From NCBI GenBank assembly GCA_024226315.1, contig JAAELT010000463.1, forward strand, positions 1 to 64,000: a stretch of DNA of 64,000 nucleotides, written 5' to 3'. Source of the DNA: a bacterium. Lineage in GTDB: Bacteria > Acidobacteriota > Thermoanaerobaculia > Multivoradales > J023. Under the pieces are notes generated by a model. That model was not told the origin of the DNA. It did not search any database and worked only from the letters and a program-made list of their open reading frames with translations. Positions 44,623 through 55,300 of this stretch are shown here, piece by piece. The stretch's first letter is position 1. Each line of letters begins with the position of its first letter. The translations under genes were made by a program, and so were the position numbers.

Positions 44623-45648
44623 TCAGAAGAGCATGCCGGTGGTGCCGGGCGGCTGCTTGTAGCCGAGATGGCTGTAGGCCCGGTGGGTGGCGACGCGGCC
44701 GCGGGGCGTGCGCTGGAGGAAGCCCTCCTGGATCAGGAAGGGTTCGTAGAGGTCTTCGAGCGTGCCGCGGTCCTCACCCACCGCCGCCGCCAGCGCCTGG
44801 ATGCCGGCCGGCCCGCCTGAGTAGTGCTCGATCAGGGTACCCAGAATCTTGCGGTCGACCTCGTCGAAGCCGAACTCGTCGACCTCGAGCTGGGCCAGTG
44901 CGCCGCGCGCGACCTCGAGGTCGATGTGGCCGTCGCCCTCGACCTGGGCGAAATCCCGCACCCGGCGCAGCAGCCGGTTCGAGATGCGTGGCGTGCCGCG
45001 GCTGCGGCCGGCGAGCTCGCGCGCTCCGGCCTTGTCGATCGCGACGTCGAGAATCCGAGCCGAGCGGTCGACGATCTGGGCGAGCTCGTCGGGGGAGTAG
45101 AAATCGAGCCGGTGGACGATGCCGAAACGGCCGTGGAGCGGCTTGGTGATCAACCCCGCCCGGGTGGTGGCACCCACCAGGGTGAAAGGCGGCAGCGGGA
45201 TCTCCATGGTGCGCGCCGCCGGCCCCTGGCCGATCACCAGGTCGAGCTTGAAGTCCTCGATGGCGGGGTAGAGGATCTCTTCCACCGTCGGTCCCAAGCG
45301 ATGGATCTCGTCGATGAACAGGATCTCGCCGGGATCGAGGTTGGTGAGGATCGCCGCCAGATCGCCGGCCTTCTCGAGTGTCGGACCCGAGGTGGTGCGC
45401 ACCGGCACCCCCATCTCGTGGCCGATGATGTGGGCCAGAGTGGTCTTGCCCAGGCCCGGCGGGCCGAACAGCAGCACGTGGTCGAGGCTCTCGCCGCGCT
45501 CGATGGCGGCGCGAATGAAGACCTTGAGGTTCCTGACGATCTTCTTCTGGCCGACGTAGTCCTCTATCCGCCGCGGTCGCAGCGAGCTCTCGATCCCGAG
45601 ATCGTCCGGGTCGGGAGCGCCCGAGAGCAGCCTGCCTTCTTCGTCCAT
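44623..45648 (-). CDS. ruvB: Holliday junction branch-migration ATPase RuvB
   Basis: The protein is 341 aa, full length. Walker A LLFGPPGLGKTTLAHIIGHE, Walker B ILFIDEIHRLGPTVEEIL, sensor 1 LVGATTRAGLITKPLHGRFG, and the C-terminal winged helix (FLIQEGFLQRTPRGRVAT). Drives branch migration with RuvA. The lipid kinase gene follows at 22 bp; ruvA is upstream in the same direction at 158 bp. ruvC is not in the window. Confidence 0.98.
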   Translation of the reverse strand: MDEEGRLLSGAPDPDDLGIESSLRPRRIEDYVGQKKIVRNLKVFIRAAIERGESLDHVLLFGPPGLGKTTLAHIIGHEMGVPVRTTSGPTLEKAGDLAAILTNLDPGEILFIDEIHRLGPTVEEILYPAIEDFKLDLVIGQGPAARTMEIPLPPFTLVGATTRAGLITKPLHGRFGIVHRLDFYSPDELAQIVDRSARILDVAIDKAGARELAGRSRGTPRISNRLLRRVRDFAQVEGDGHIDLEVARGALAQLEVDEFGFDEVDRKILGTLIEHYSGGPAGIQALAAAVGEDRGTLEDLYEPFLIQEGFLQRTPRGRVATHRAYSHLGYKQPPGTTGMLF

Positions 45649-45806
45649 TGGGCAATACTATCGCTCTACGAGGCTACGGCGCCCGGTCCCCTGCGGGCGG
45701 CGCTGCGCTGAACTCGCGCGGTCCGCTTGATGCTTGATCGCACACCGAACCCGCGCTCAAACACGCCTCCGCGCCGTCCTCGGGGATCCGGACGCCGCTC
45801 CCGACT

Positions 45807-46397
45807 CTAGGCTCGCGACAAGAGCGCGAGGCTTTCTCTCAGGCGGTCGGCGAAGGCGGCGTCGGGGTTTTTCTTCCCGACTTCCGAGACCGCGCGACGG
45901 GCGGCGGCGGGCTTGTAGCCGAGGCCGACCAGGGCCTGGATGAGGTCGGTCTCGACCACCGTCGGCACGGCGGCGGTCGAGCTCGCCAGGTCCTGGACCT
46001 TCTCGCGCAGCTCCAGAATCATGCGCTCGGCCGTTTTCTTGCCGACGCCCGGGATGCTGTTCAGCCGCCGGGCGTCGCCGGTGCCGATGGCCGCGATCAG
46101 GTCGTCGGGGCTCATACCCGAGAGCACTGTCTGAGCCAACTTCGGACCGATACCGGAGACCGCGATCAGGCGCTCGAACAGCGAGCGCTCACGCTCGGTC
46201 CAGAAACCGAAGAGCGCCAGGGTGTCGTCGCGCACGTGGGTATAGACGTGAAAGGCGACCTCACCGCCGCCCGCGATCTTCTGGAGCTCGTAGAAGGTCG
46301 ACAGCGGGATGTGAACCTGGTAGCCGACGCCGCGCACGTCGAGCAACACGCGGCTCGGCGAGGTGTTCAGGAGGGTGCCCCGCAGGTGTCCGATCAT
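45807..46397 (-). CDS. ruvA: Holliday junction-binding protein RuvA
   Basis: The protein is 196 aa. It begins MIGHLRGTLLNTSPSRVLLD (OB fold), then two HhH motifs (LIAVSGIGPKLAQTVLSGMS, LNSIPGVGKKTAERMILELR), and the C-terminal domain III (IQALVGLGYKPAAARRAVSE) that contacts RuvB. The ATG directly abuts the stop of the foldase gene, so it belongs to the same transcript. Confidence 0.98.
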   Translation of the reverse strand: MIGHLRGTLLNTSPSRVLLDVRGVGYQVHIPLSTFYELQKIAGGGEVAFHVYTHVRDDTLALFGFWTERERSLFERLIAVSGIGPKLAQTVLSGMSPDDLIAAIGTGDARRLNSIPGVGKKTAERMILELREKVQDLASSTAAVPTVVETDLIQALVGLGYKPAAARRAVSEVGKKNPDAAFADRLRESLALLSRA

Positions 46398-48344
46398 CTA
46401 GGCCGGCGGCTGCTCGATGCCGAAGGTGGCCAGCACGCCGGCGTCGTACTTGGGCGTCAGGTCGCGGCGCCGCAGCTCGATCAGCGAGGCGAGCAACCGG
46501 TTGAGACGCTCCGACTCCTGGTTGGCACGCGTCGCTTCTTTCTCCTGCTCGAACAGCTCCGGGTCGAAGGTCTTGCGATCGAGCACCTCGAACAGCACCG
46601 CCCCCAGGGAAGACTCGACCGGCTTGCCCCATTGACCCGCCTCGAGCGACAGGGCCTGGTCGACAACCCGGGCGTTGGAGCCCAGGCCGGTGATGGTTCC
46701 GTAGCGGCCGAACTCGTTGCTCTCCTGGATCTCGACACCCAGCTCGGCAGACAGCTCCTCGAACGAGCCGCCCGCGGCGACGGCGGTGGACAGCTCTTCG
46801 AGCCGGCGGACCGCGGCCTTCTTCTGATTCTGCTGCTCGACCGCCTTGCGCACCTGATTCTCGACCTCGGCGAGCTCCGGCAGGCGCGGCGGCTTGACCT
46901 CGGCGAGGCGCAGGATCGCCCAGCCTCTGGGCAGCTTCAGGGGCTCGGACACCCCTCCGACCTCTAGCTCGAAGGCCGCGGGGGCGAAGTCCGGGGCTCG
47001 CCCCACGCCGGTGACGGTGTCGCCGACGCCGAAGGGCTCGGTGGTCTGTAGCTCCAGCCCTTCCTCGTCGGCCAGCACCTGGAGCTGGTCCTCCTCGGAC
47101 GGCTCCGCGGTCGCCAGACGCTGGGCGATGTCTCGAACCTTGGTCTCGCCGATCTCTTCGACCCTTTCTGAGACCAGCCGTGCCCGCACCGCGCCGCGCA
47201 CCTGGTCCAGCGGCTGCAGCCCGCCCGCGCGATGGTCCTGGACCTCGATCAGGTGGAAGCCGAAATCTGTCTTCACCGGGCCGATCAGGTCGCCGGCGGA
47301 GGCGCCGAAGGCGGCGTCCTCGAAAGCCTTGACCATCTTGCCGCGACCGAAGTAGCCCAGGTTGCCGCCGCGCTCGGAGTTGGACTCGTCCTCGGAGAGC
47401 TCGCGCGCCAGGGCCGCGAAGTCCTCACCAGCCTCGACCCGGCGGCGCACATCGGTGAGCTCCTGCTCCGCCTGGGCCTCGGGCCGAGCGGGCGTGATGC
47501 GCAGCAGGATGTGGCGGGCCCGGACCTGCTCCTCGCGGGAGTACTCGTCCGGATTGGCCTCGTAGTAGGCGGCGATCTCTTCCTCGGGGATCTCGATCTC
47601 TCGGCGCAGCTTCACGGTGTCGACCATCAGGTACTCGGCGACGCGCTGCTCCGGCAGCTCGTAGTCGATCTGATGATCGGCGAAATAGGCTTCGAGGTCT
47701 TCGGCGGTGGCGGCGCTCTCGCCGGTCATCTGGCTCGCCGGCAGCTGCACGAAGCGAATCTTCGCCTGCTCCGCCTGCTCGCGGTAACCCTCTTCGACCT
47801 CGGCATCCGAAACGTACGCGGTCTGCGCCAGGACGGTGTTGAGCTTGTCGATCAGGACCCCTTCGCGGATCTCGTCCTCGAACTGGTCGGTGCTGGTGCG
47901 ATTGGCGCGCAGCAGCTCCTCATAGCGTTCCCCGCCGATGAAGTTGCCGCTCTCGTCCTGGAAGACGGGGTAGCTGAGGATCGCGTCGCGCACCTCGGAG
48001 TCGGTCGCCCGCAGGCCAACCTTCTCCGCTTCCATGAGCAGGATCCGGCGGTCGATCAACTGATCCAGAGCCTGGACGGGCAAGTTGAACTGCTTCGCCA
48101 TGTCACGGTTGAACTGCTCGCCGAAAGTCTGACGATAGCGGTTCTCCAGGTTCTGGTACGCCTGCCTGAACTCCTGCATGGTGATCTCTTCGTCACCCAC
48201 TGTCGCGGCGACCTCACGCCCGGCGGCCCGACGATCGTTGACGCCGCCCCACTCGAAGAAGATGAGCATGATGAAGACGGCGACCACGCCCCACAGGACC
48301 CAGGTCAGGGACTTCAGGTTGTCACGGAGATACTTGAGAGCCAT
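46398..48344 (-). CDS. PpiD/SurA-like membrane-anchored peptidyl-prolyl isomerase chaperone
   Basis: The protein is 648 aa from ATG 48344 (AAAGGA upstream). N-in anchor at about 12-32 (LTWVLWGVVAVFIMLIFFEW), a SurA_N/PpiD helical chaperone region (ITMQEFRQAYQNLENRYRQT, ALDQLIDRRILLMEAEKVGL), a parvulin domain (VRARHILLRITPA, GNLGYFGRGKMVKAFEDAAF, FGFHLIEVQD) and a second degenerate parvulin-like region. Helps fold outer-membrane and exported proteins. Organisation matches PpiD; length is normal. Confidence 0.9.
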   Translation of the reverse strand: MALKYLRDNLKSLTWVLWGVVAVFIMLIFFEWGGVNDRRAAGREVAATVGDEEITMQEFRQAYQNLENRYRQTFGEQFNRDMAKQFNLPVQALDQLIDRRILLMEAEKVGLRATDSEVRDAILSYPVFQDESGNFIGGERYEELLRANRTSTDQFEDEIREGVLIDKLNTVLAQTAYVSDAEVEEGYREQAEQAKIRFVQLPASQMTGESAATAEDLEAYFADHQIDYELPEQRVAEYLMVDTVKLRREIEIPEEEIAAYYEANPDEYSREEQVRARHILLRITPARPEAQAEQELTDVRRRVEAGEDFAALARELSEDESNSERGGNLGYFGRGKMVKAFEDAAFGASAGDLIGPVKTDFGFHLIEVQDHRAGGLQPLDQVRGAVRARLVSERVEEIGETKVRDIAQRLATAEPSEEDQLQVLADEEGLELQTTEPFGVGDTVTGVGRAPDFAPAAFELEVGGVSEPLKLPRGWAILRLAEVKPPRLPELAEVENQVRKAVEQQNQKKAAVRRLEELSTAVAAGGSFEELSAELGVEIQESNEFGRYGTITGLGSNARVVDQALSLEAGQWGKPVESSLGAVLFEVLDRKTFDPELFEQEKEATRANQESERLNRLLASLIELRRRDLTPKYDAGVLATFGIEQPPA

Positions 48345-48427
48345 TTGTCGTTTTCCTTTGGTCCGTTCCCGGCGGTCAAGACCGCCAACTCTACACAGAG
48401 GGTCGCGCGTGAGCAAGCAACGGCTTG

Positions 48428-48436
48428 TGGTATATT
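48428..48436 (+). promoter_or_regulatory. extended -10 promoter for the FecR-mre cluster
   Basis: TGGTATATT gives a TGn-TATATT extended -10 about 70 bp upstream of the GTG at 48509. No good -35 is visible, as allowed for extended -10 promoters. Confidence 0.35.
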
Positions 48437-48508
48437 CAGCGATCGTGCCTCGGCGACGACGAACGCGCCAAAACCCCGGAAAAACCAGGTCTAGTCCTTT
48501 CGAATATC

Positions 48509-49936
48509 GTGGCCAAGAAAAGCAAGAAACGCGAGCGGGACTGGTACACGATTTCGGTCACCTCCTTCCGCAAGGGGATGACCCTGATCGCGCTGGTCCT
48601 GACCTTGATCGGCATCAGCGTCGTCTACCAGCAATGGGAGCAGCGCACTATCCGCGATCGGGCGGAGAACTCGATCGTCGAAGCCAGCGACCTGGCGCGC
48701 GATCTGGAAGACCGCGAGGACTTCGACCAGATCCGGATCGAGCATCATCTCGCCTGGGAGGACCTCAAAGACGCCGAGACGGAGTTCGAGGGTGGACGCT
48801 ATGGGCCGGCGCTCAATCGCGCCCGCTCCGCGCTACGCGAGTTCGACAACATTTTCGACCTCGGCGCGAGCGGCACGGAGCGCAAAAGCCGATTCCTGAG
48901 CGTTCAGGGCGGCGTCGAATACCGACGCGGCGAACGCGGCTCGTGGAAGAAGGCGCGCGCCAACGACAGCCTCAACCCCGGCGACTGGGTCAAGACTTCC
49001 GACGAGGGCACCGCCGAGATCCGATTCCCGGACGGTTCCACCTACGTGCTGCGCGAGGACACCCTGGTCCACCTCGGGACTCTGTTCGACAGCCCTTCGG
49101 GCAACGAGCCGGTGGCCGACCTGCAGTTCGGGCTGGTGGATTTCAACACGGCGCAGAGCGGCAGCAAGATCAAGACGCCCAAGTCCGAGGCGATCCTGCA
49201 GAAAGACACCGAGGCCACGATCTCCTACGATCCCGATTCCGCGGCGGGCCACTACACGACCTTCGCGGGCAGCGCCAAGGTGACCTCGACCAGCGGCCAG
49301 ACGCGGGAGATCGGCGCCCTGCAGCAAGTCGATCAGAAGGGCGAGGAGCTCTCCGACGCCAAGCCGGTGCCGCCGAGCCCACAACTGGTCGGCCCGGCCA
49401 ACGGACAGGAGATCGACTTCGACTCCCAGAAGGAGCTCAGGCTGGCCTGGAAGAACCTGCCGGAGATCGCGCGTTACACGCTCAACGTCTCCCAGAGCCA
49501 GATCTTCGGCGCCAACATCATCGAGGATGACCACCGCCGCAAGTCCTCGGCACGGGTCGGCATCCGCGGCGAGGGGATTTTCTACTGGCGCGTGGCCGCC
49601 TATGATCGCAGCGGCGCCCGGGGCGCCTGGAGCGAGACCCGCTCCTTTCGCGTCGCCTCGCTCGGCGGCGTCGGCGCGATCGAAGACACCACCCCGCCGG
49701 CGCTGACCATCGAAGAAGCTCAAGCCTACGGCAGCCTGGTGCTGGTCAACGGCAGGACCGAACCGGGCGCGAAAGTCAACATCAACGACGAGCCGGCCTC
49801 CGTGCAGCTCAACGGCTCCTTCAGCAAGACCATCCAGATGACCCAGACCGGCTTCGCCTTCATCACGATCGTGGCCACCGACGCCTGGAACAACAAGAGC
49901 GAGGTGAAGCGGCGTGTATTCATCGATGCGTTCTGA
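48509..49936 (+). CDS. membrane-anchored FecR-domain protein at the head of the mre cluster
   Basis: The protein is 475 aa from GTG 48509, giving VAKKSKKRERDWYT before a membrane segment (about 25-42, LIALVLTLIGISVVY). A coiled-coil/TPR-like helix follows, then a FecR domain at about 140-270 (GDWVKTSDEGTAEIRFPDGS, TYVLREDTLVHLG), a Fn3-like region (LRLAWKNLPEIARYTLNVSQ) and a C-terminal beta domain (LVNGRTEPGAKVNINDEPAS). Periplasmic FecR/LysM-like proteins can bind envelope components. The 13-bp gap to mreB suggests a link to cell-shape machinery. Confidence 0.8.
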   Translation: MAKKSKKRERDWYTISVTSFRKGMTLIALVLTLIGISVVYQQWEQRTIRDRAENSIVEASDLARDLEDREDFDQIRIEHHLAWEDLKDAETEFEGGRYGPALNRARSALREFDNIFDLGASGTERKSRFLSVQGGVEYRRGERGSWKKARANDSLNPGDWVKTSDEGTAEIRFPDGSTYVLREDTLVHLGTLFDSPSGNEPVADLQFGLVDFNTAQSGSKIKTPKSEAILQKDTEATISYDPDSAAGHYTTFAGSAKVTSTSGQTREIGALQQVDQKGEELSDAKPVPPSPQLVGPANGQEIDFDSQKELRLAWKNLPEIARYTLNVSQSQIFGANIIEDDHRRKSSARVGIRGEGIFYWRVAAYDRSGARGAWSETRSFRVASLGGVGAIEDTTPPALTIEEAQAYGSLVLVNGRTEPGAKVNINDEPASVQLNGSFSKTIQMTQTGFAFITIVATDAWNNKSEVKRRVFIDAF

Positions 49937-49949
49937 GAAATAGATCACT

Positions 49950-50975
<1,026 letters not shown>

Positions 50976-50978
50976 CGA

Positions 50979-51824
50979 GTGAATCAACGCTGGAATCTGA
51001 CCCTCCTCATCGCTCTCCTTCTGGGACAGCTGATCTTGTTGTCCGCGAACTCGAAGTCGCGCGGTAGCACCCTCGAGAGCCTCATGCTGGGCGCTCTCGG
51101 GCCGATCGCCCACACCGCCGCCTTCTTCAGCGACGGCCTGACCGGCATCTCGGACTCGTTCCGGCTCGCCAGCACGCTGCGCAAGGAGAATCAGCAGTTG
51201 CGGCGCGAGCTCGAGACGATGCAGGATTCATTGGTGCGGCTCCACGGCGTCGAGGAGGAGCTGGCGAGGCTGTCGCGCTTCTCCGGCTACACCCGGCCGG
51301 AGACCGGCGGATTCTTCGTCGCCGACGTGGTCTACGTCGACCAAACCTCCTGGCTGCGCACCCTGGTCGTGTATACGGGGACGGCGAAGCCGCGCCACAA
51401 CCAGCCGGTGGTTACGGCATCTGGGCTGGTCGGCCGGATCGTGGTGCCCGCCGAGCCCTACGCCAAGGTTTTGCTGGTCACTGACCGCGCGGCCTCGGTC
51501 AGCGCCATGATCCAGCGCACGAGGCGCCGCGGCATCATTCGAGGAGGCGGCGAAGAGTCGCTCTTTCTGGACAACATCCCGCTGCAGGAGGCCGTGCGGC
51601 TCGGAGACCAGGTGGTGACCGCCGGCATCGACGGCGTCTTCCCGCGTGGGATTCCTATCGGCCTGGTGAGTCAGGTGGAGCCGGGGCCGGAGCTCTTTCA
51701 CCGGATCTGGGTGACGCCGCACATCGATTTCGCGCTCCTGGACCAGGTCCGCGTGCTCACCGAGGAGATCGTTCCGGGCGAGATCAAAGAGGCACTCTCC
51801 GGTGAGGAAGGGCCGACGCGATGA
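50979..51824 (+). CDS. mreC: rod-shape protein MreC
   Basis: The protein is 281 aa from GTG 50979, 3 bp after mreB. One N-terminal membrane helix (LTLLIALLLGQLILLSA), a coiled coil (RKENQQLRRELETMQDSLVR) and the beta-rich periplasmic domain (LVGRIVVPAEPYAKVLLVTD, VVTAGIDGVFPRGIPIGLVS). Links MreB to the PBP2/RodA synthase in the periplasm. Confidence 0.95.
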   Translation: MNQRWNLTLLIALLLGQLILLSANSKSRGSTLESLMLGALGPIAHTAAFFSDGLTGISDSFRLASTLRKENQQLRRELETMQDSLVRLHGVEEELARLSRFSGYTRPETGGFFVADVVYVDQTSWLRTLVVYTGTAKPRHNQPVVTASGLVGRIVVPAEPYAKVLLVTDRAASVSAMIQRTRRRGIIRGGGEESLFLDNIPLQEAVRLGDQVVTAGIDGVFPRGIPIGLVSQVEPGPELFHRIWVTPHIDFALLDQVRVLTEEIVPGEIKEALSGEEGPTR

Positions 51825-52333
51825 AGCTGTTGCGGTTCGTCGTCGGCTTGATCTGCGCCACGTTGCTGCAGGCTCTCGGGCTGCGCTTCTTCTCGCACTT
51901 CTCGCTGGTGATCGATCCCTTCCTGATCCTGGTCGTCTACCATAGCCTCGACAGCACGCCCGCCTGGAGCTCGATCGGCGGCTCGGTGGCCGGCTTGGCG
52001 CAGGACGCGCTGAGCGGCGGCCTCTACGGCTTGCACGGATTCGCCAATACGCTCGTCGGCTACGCGTCGGCGCGCCTGCAGCAACGACTGGTCATCCAGC
52101 AGCCGGCTCAGGTAGGTTTGCTCTTCATCCTGGCCGCGGCTTTCCAACTGGCCGTCCTGGCGTCGCTCCAGTTCTTGCTGGTGAGCGGCGCCGAGCTGCC
52201 CGACCTGGGAACCATGACGGCCCGGATGATCTCCTCCGGCGTGTTGGGTACGGCACTCTATGTTCTGGCGCGCAACTCCCGCGATTGGGGCGCCCGCTGG
52301 CGCGCCCGGCGCAGCCGGCGACTGAAGATATAG
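51821..52333 (+). CDS. mreD: rod-shape protein MreD
   Basis: The protein is 170 aa with about five membrane segments (LIVGLICATLLQALGLRF-like start, FSLVIDPFLILVVYHSL, GSVAGLAQDALSGGLYGLHG, LFILAAAFQLAVLASLQFLL). The ATG overlaps the mreC stop (ATGA). Identified by topology, GGLYGLHG-type motif and position. Confidence 0.92.
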   Translation: MKLLRFVVGLICATLLQALGLRFFSHFSLVIDPFLILVVYHSLDSTPAWSSIGGSVAGLAQDALSGGLYGLHGFANTLVGYASARLQQRLVIQQPAQVGLLFILAAAFQLAVLASLQFLLVSGAELPDLGTMTARMISSGVLGTALYVLARNSRDWGARWRARRSRRLKI

Positions 52334-52377
52334 GCGACAGATATAGGCGAGTGAAGATCTGAGAGCCGAGAACCTTG

Positions 52378-54189
52378 ATGAAGATTCGACAACACCGCAC
52401 CGAGCTGATCAGGAGAGTCGCTCGCCTGAACGGAGCCACCCAGGTGGTGCTGGCGCTGATCGCCGCCGGCTACTGGCTGGTGCAGGTCGCCGAAGGCTCC
52501 TACTATCGCGAGCTGGCCGATCACAACCGGCTCCGCAAGCTGACCATCGAAGCGCCGCGCGGATTGATCGTCGACCGTCACGGTCGGCCGCTGGTCGAGA
52601 ACACGCCGAGCTACTCGCTGCTGATCGACCGCAGCTTGAGCGCCTCGTTGCCGGACAGCGTCGACTTCGCCGCCCGCATCCTCGACCAGCCGGGCTCCGT
52701 GCTGCAGCAGATTCTCGAATCCCACCGCTCGACGCCCGCGTTCCAGCCGGTGCTCCTCGCCGAGGGCCTGTCGCTGGCTCAGCTGGCGCGCGTCAAGGTG
52801 GAGCAGCTGGAGCAGCCCGAGTTCCTGATCGAGGTCGAGCATCTGCGCCTGTACCGGCACGCCCATCAGACGGCTCACGTGCTCGGCTATCTCGGCGAGG
52901 TGACAAACGCCGACTTGGGCGTACCCGAAAGCCCGTACCGGCCCGGGGACCTGTTGGGCAAGAAGGGGCTCGAGGGGCTCTACGAGGAGCATCTCCGCGG
53001 CGACACCGGCGAGCAGGTGGTGGTCGTCGACAGCCGCGGACAGTTGATCGAGGAATACGATCGCGTGCCGGCCGAAAGTGGCCGGGACCTGCAGCTGACG
53101 CTCGACCTGCGGCTCCAGCAGGCGGCCGCCGAGCTGCTCGGCGAGCGGGTCGGCGCGATCGTCGCGCTCGACCCGCGCCAGGGAGAGATCCTGGCGATGG
53201 TCTCGGCGCCCTCGTTCAACCCCAACCACTTCGCTCGCAGGCTCGACCTCGCCGAATGGCGCGAGCTGCTGGATCATCCGCACCACCCGCTGCAGAACAG
53301 GGCGTTGCAGAACACCTATCCTCCAGGCTCGGTGTTCAAGGTGGTCATGACCCTGGCCGGCCTGGACCGGGGTCTGATCGATCCCGAGGGGACCGTCGCC
53401 TACTGTCGCGGCTACTCCAAGATCTACAACAATCGCTACCGATGCTGGCGTGCTTCCGGGCACGGCTCGGTGAATCTGCGCAGCGCGCTGAAGGGCTCCT
53501 GTAACGTCTACTTCCACCAACTGGGACAGAAGCTGGGCATCGATCAGATCGCCAGCTACAGCAGGATGCTCGGCCTGGGCTCGAAGACCGGCATCGATCT
53601 CTCGGGCGAGAAGTCCGGCCTGGTGCCGGACAGCAGCTGGAGCCTCGAGGCGCGCGGCGCGCCGTGGTATCCCGGCGAGACGATCTCGGTGGCCACCGGC
53701 CAGGGACCGATCCTGGTCACCCCGCTGCAGATCGCGTCGTTGATGGCCACGGTCGCCAACGGCGGGCACATCGTGCGCCCGCACCTGGTCCGCGGCACGG
53801 ACGATTCGGGCCAGGTCCCGACCAGCACGCGGCTGCCGCTGGCGGCCGAACATCTTGCCCTGGTCCGTGACGCCTTGTGGAGCGTGGTGAACGAGCCGGG
53901 AGGCACGGGCGGCGCCGCCGCGATCGACGGGCTGGACATCGCCGGCAAGACCGGCACCGCCCAGGTCATCACCCAGGAGCGGCGCCTGAAAAACGAAGAC
54001 CTGGCGCCGGAGAATCGTGATCACGCCTGGTTCGCCTCGTTCGCGCCGCGCGAGGATCCCCGTCTGGTGGTGGTCGTCTTCGTGGAGCACGGCGGCGCCG
54101 GTTCGAAGGCCGCGGCGCCCCTGGCCCGGACTCTGTATGAACAGTTTTTCCAAGCCTATCTCGCGCATCGCCCCACTGACCTCGGATGA
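52378..54189 (+). CDS. mrdA: penicillin-binding protein 2 (transpeptidase of the elongasome)
   Basis: The protein is 603 aa. N-terminal anchor (VVLALIAAGYWLVQVAEG), dimerisation domain (APRGLIVDRHGRPLVENTPS), then the transpeptidase with S-x-x-K in NTYPPGSVFKVVMTLAG, S-x-N in LKGSCNVYFHQLGQ and K-T-G in IAGKTGTAQVITQER. Cross-links peptidoglycan during side-wall growth with RodA. ATG 52378 is preferred over the adjacent TTG. The 3' end overlaps rodA by 53 bp. Confidence 0.97.
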   Translation: MKIRQHRTELIRRVARLNGATQVVLALIAAGYWLVQVAEGSYYRELADHNRLRKLTIEAPRGLIVDRHGRPLVENTPSYSLLIDRSLSASLPDSVDFAARILDQPGSVLQQILESHRSTPAFQPVLLAEGLSLAQLARVKVEQLEQPEFLIEVEHLRLYRHAHQTAHVLGYLGEVTNADLGVPESPYRPGDLLGKKGLEGLYEEHLRGDTGEQVVVVDSRGQLIEEYDRVPAESGRDLQLTLDLRLQQAAAELLGERVGAIVALDPRQGEILAMVSAPSFNPNHFARRLDLAEWRELLDHPHHPLQNRALQNTYPPGSVFKVVMTLAGLDRGLIDPEGTVAYCRGYSKIYNNRYRCWRASGHGSVNLRSALKGSCNVYFHQLGQKLGIDQIASYSRMLGLGSKTGIDLSGEKSGLVPDSSWSLEARGAPWYPGETISVATGQGPILVTPLQIASLMATVANGGHIVRPHLVRGTDDSGQVPTSTRLPLAAEHLALVRDALWSVVNEPGGTGGAAAIDGLDIAGKTGTAQVITQERRLKNEDLAPENRDHAWFASFAPREDPRLVVVVFVEHGGAGSKAAAPLARTLYEQFFQAYLAHRPTDLG

Positions 54190-55282
54190 CGCCTCGCCGC
54201 TACGGCGGCTAGGCAACGTCCACTGGGGTCCGTTGGCCGCGGCTCTGTGCCTGTCATTCATCGGCCTGGCGACCGTGCACAGCGCCAGCGCGGATCTGCC
54301 CATCGATCACCTGCCCAAGCAGGCCTTGTGGGTCGCGATCGGCTGTGTCGCGCTGACTGTGATCTTCTCGATCGGTTACCACCGGCTGGTCGCCCTGTCG
54401 CCGATCCTCTACGCGCTCGGCCTCGGACTCCTGATCCTGGTCTTGATCCTCGGCCACCGCTCCGGCGGCGCCAAGAGCTGGTTCGCGATCGGCCCGGTAT
54501 CGATCCAACCGTCGGAGTTCGCCAAGCTGGCCACCGCACTGCTGCTGACCCGATACCTGTCCCTGATCAAGAGTCCGACCCTGCGGGTGCGCGAGATCGT
54601 CACTGTCTGCGCGCTCGCCGGCGTGCCGATGGTGTTGATCGCGCTCGAGAACGATCTCGGCAGCGCCGCGATGTTCCTGCCCGTGGCCGGTGCCCTGCTC
54701 CTGGTCTGTGGTGTGCGCTGGCGCCAGCTGTTGCTCGCCGGGCTTCTGGGCGCGGTGCTGGCGGCCGGGATGTGGAGCTTCGGCATGCGCGAGTATCAGC
54801 GCACGCGAATCGTGAGCTTCTTCTCGCCCGATCAAGATCCGCTGGGAGCCGGATACCAGGTGCGCCAGAGCAAGATCGCGGTCGGCTCGGGTCAGTGGCT
54901 GGGACGCGGCTACATGCAGGGCACCCAGAGCCAGCTGAGGTTCCTGCCCGAGCGCCATACCGACTTCATCATGGCGGTGCTGGCCGAGGAGTGGGGCTTT
55001 CTGGGGGTCGTCGCCGTGCTCGGCCTCTATAGTCTCTTCGTCACCACCGGCGCCAACATCGCGATGCGCAGTCGCGACCGGGCGGGGATTCTGCTGGTGG
55101 TGGCGCTGCTGGCGATGTTTGCCTTTCACGCCCTGTACAACGCGGCGATGGTCGTGGGACTGTTGCCAGTCACCGGTATCCCCTTGCCATTCCTGTCGTA
55201 CGGCGGGTCGTTTACACTGGTCAACTTCCTGGCAACCGGCCTGATCCTGAACGTCGACTTCAGGCGGTACGTCAACCGCTAG
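54137..55282 (+). CDS. rodA: SEDS peptidoglycan glycosyltransferase RodA
   Basis: The protein is 381 aa from the ATG at 54137, inside the end of mrdA. Ten or so membrane segments and SEDS motifs: GGAKSWFAIGPVSIQPSEFA, ALENDLGSAAMFLPVAGALL, LPERHTDFIMAVLAEEWGFL (catalytic-region Asp/Glu) and PLPFLSYGGSFTLVNFLATG. Polymerises lipid II with PBP2. Confidence 0.97.
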   Translation: MNSFSKPISRIAPLTSDDASPLRRLGNVHWGPLAAALCLSFIGLATVHSASADLPIDHLPKQALWVAIGCVALTVIFSIGYHRLVALSPILYALGLGLLILVLILGHRSGGAKSWFAIGPVSIQPSEFAKLATALLLTRYLSLIKSPTLRVREIVTVCALAGVPMVLIALENDLGSAAMFLPVAGALLLVCGVRWRQLLLAGLLGAVLAAGMWSFGMREYQRTRIVSFFSPDQDPLGAGYQVRQSKIAVGSGQWLGRGYMQGTQSQLRFLPERHTDFIMAVLAEEWGFLGVVAVLGLYSLFVTTGANIAMRSRDRAGILLVVALLAMFAFHALYNAAMVVGLLPVTGIPLPFLSYGGSFTLVNFLATGLILNVDFRRYVNR

Positions 55283-55300
55283 CGAAGAGCTGGATTCACG

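Noticed and set aside
52258..54303. 681-codon minus-strand ORF opposite mrdA
   Set aside because: Shadow of mrdA; no domains, no ribosome site, His/Gln/Arg-rich composition.
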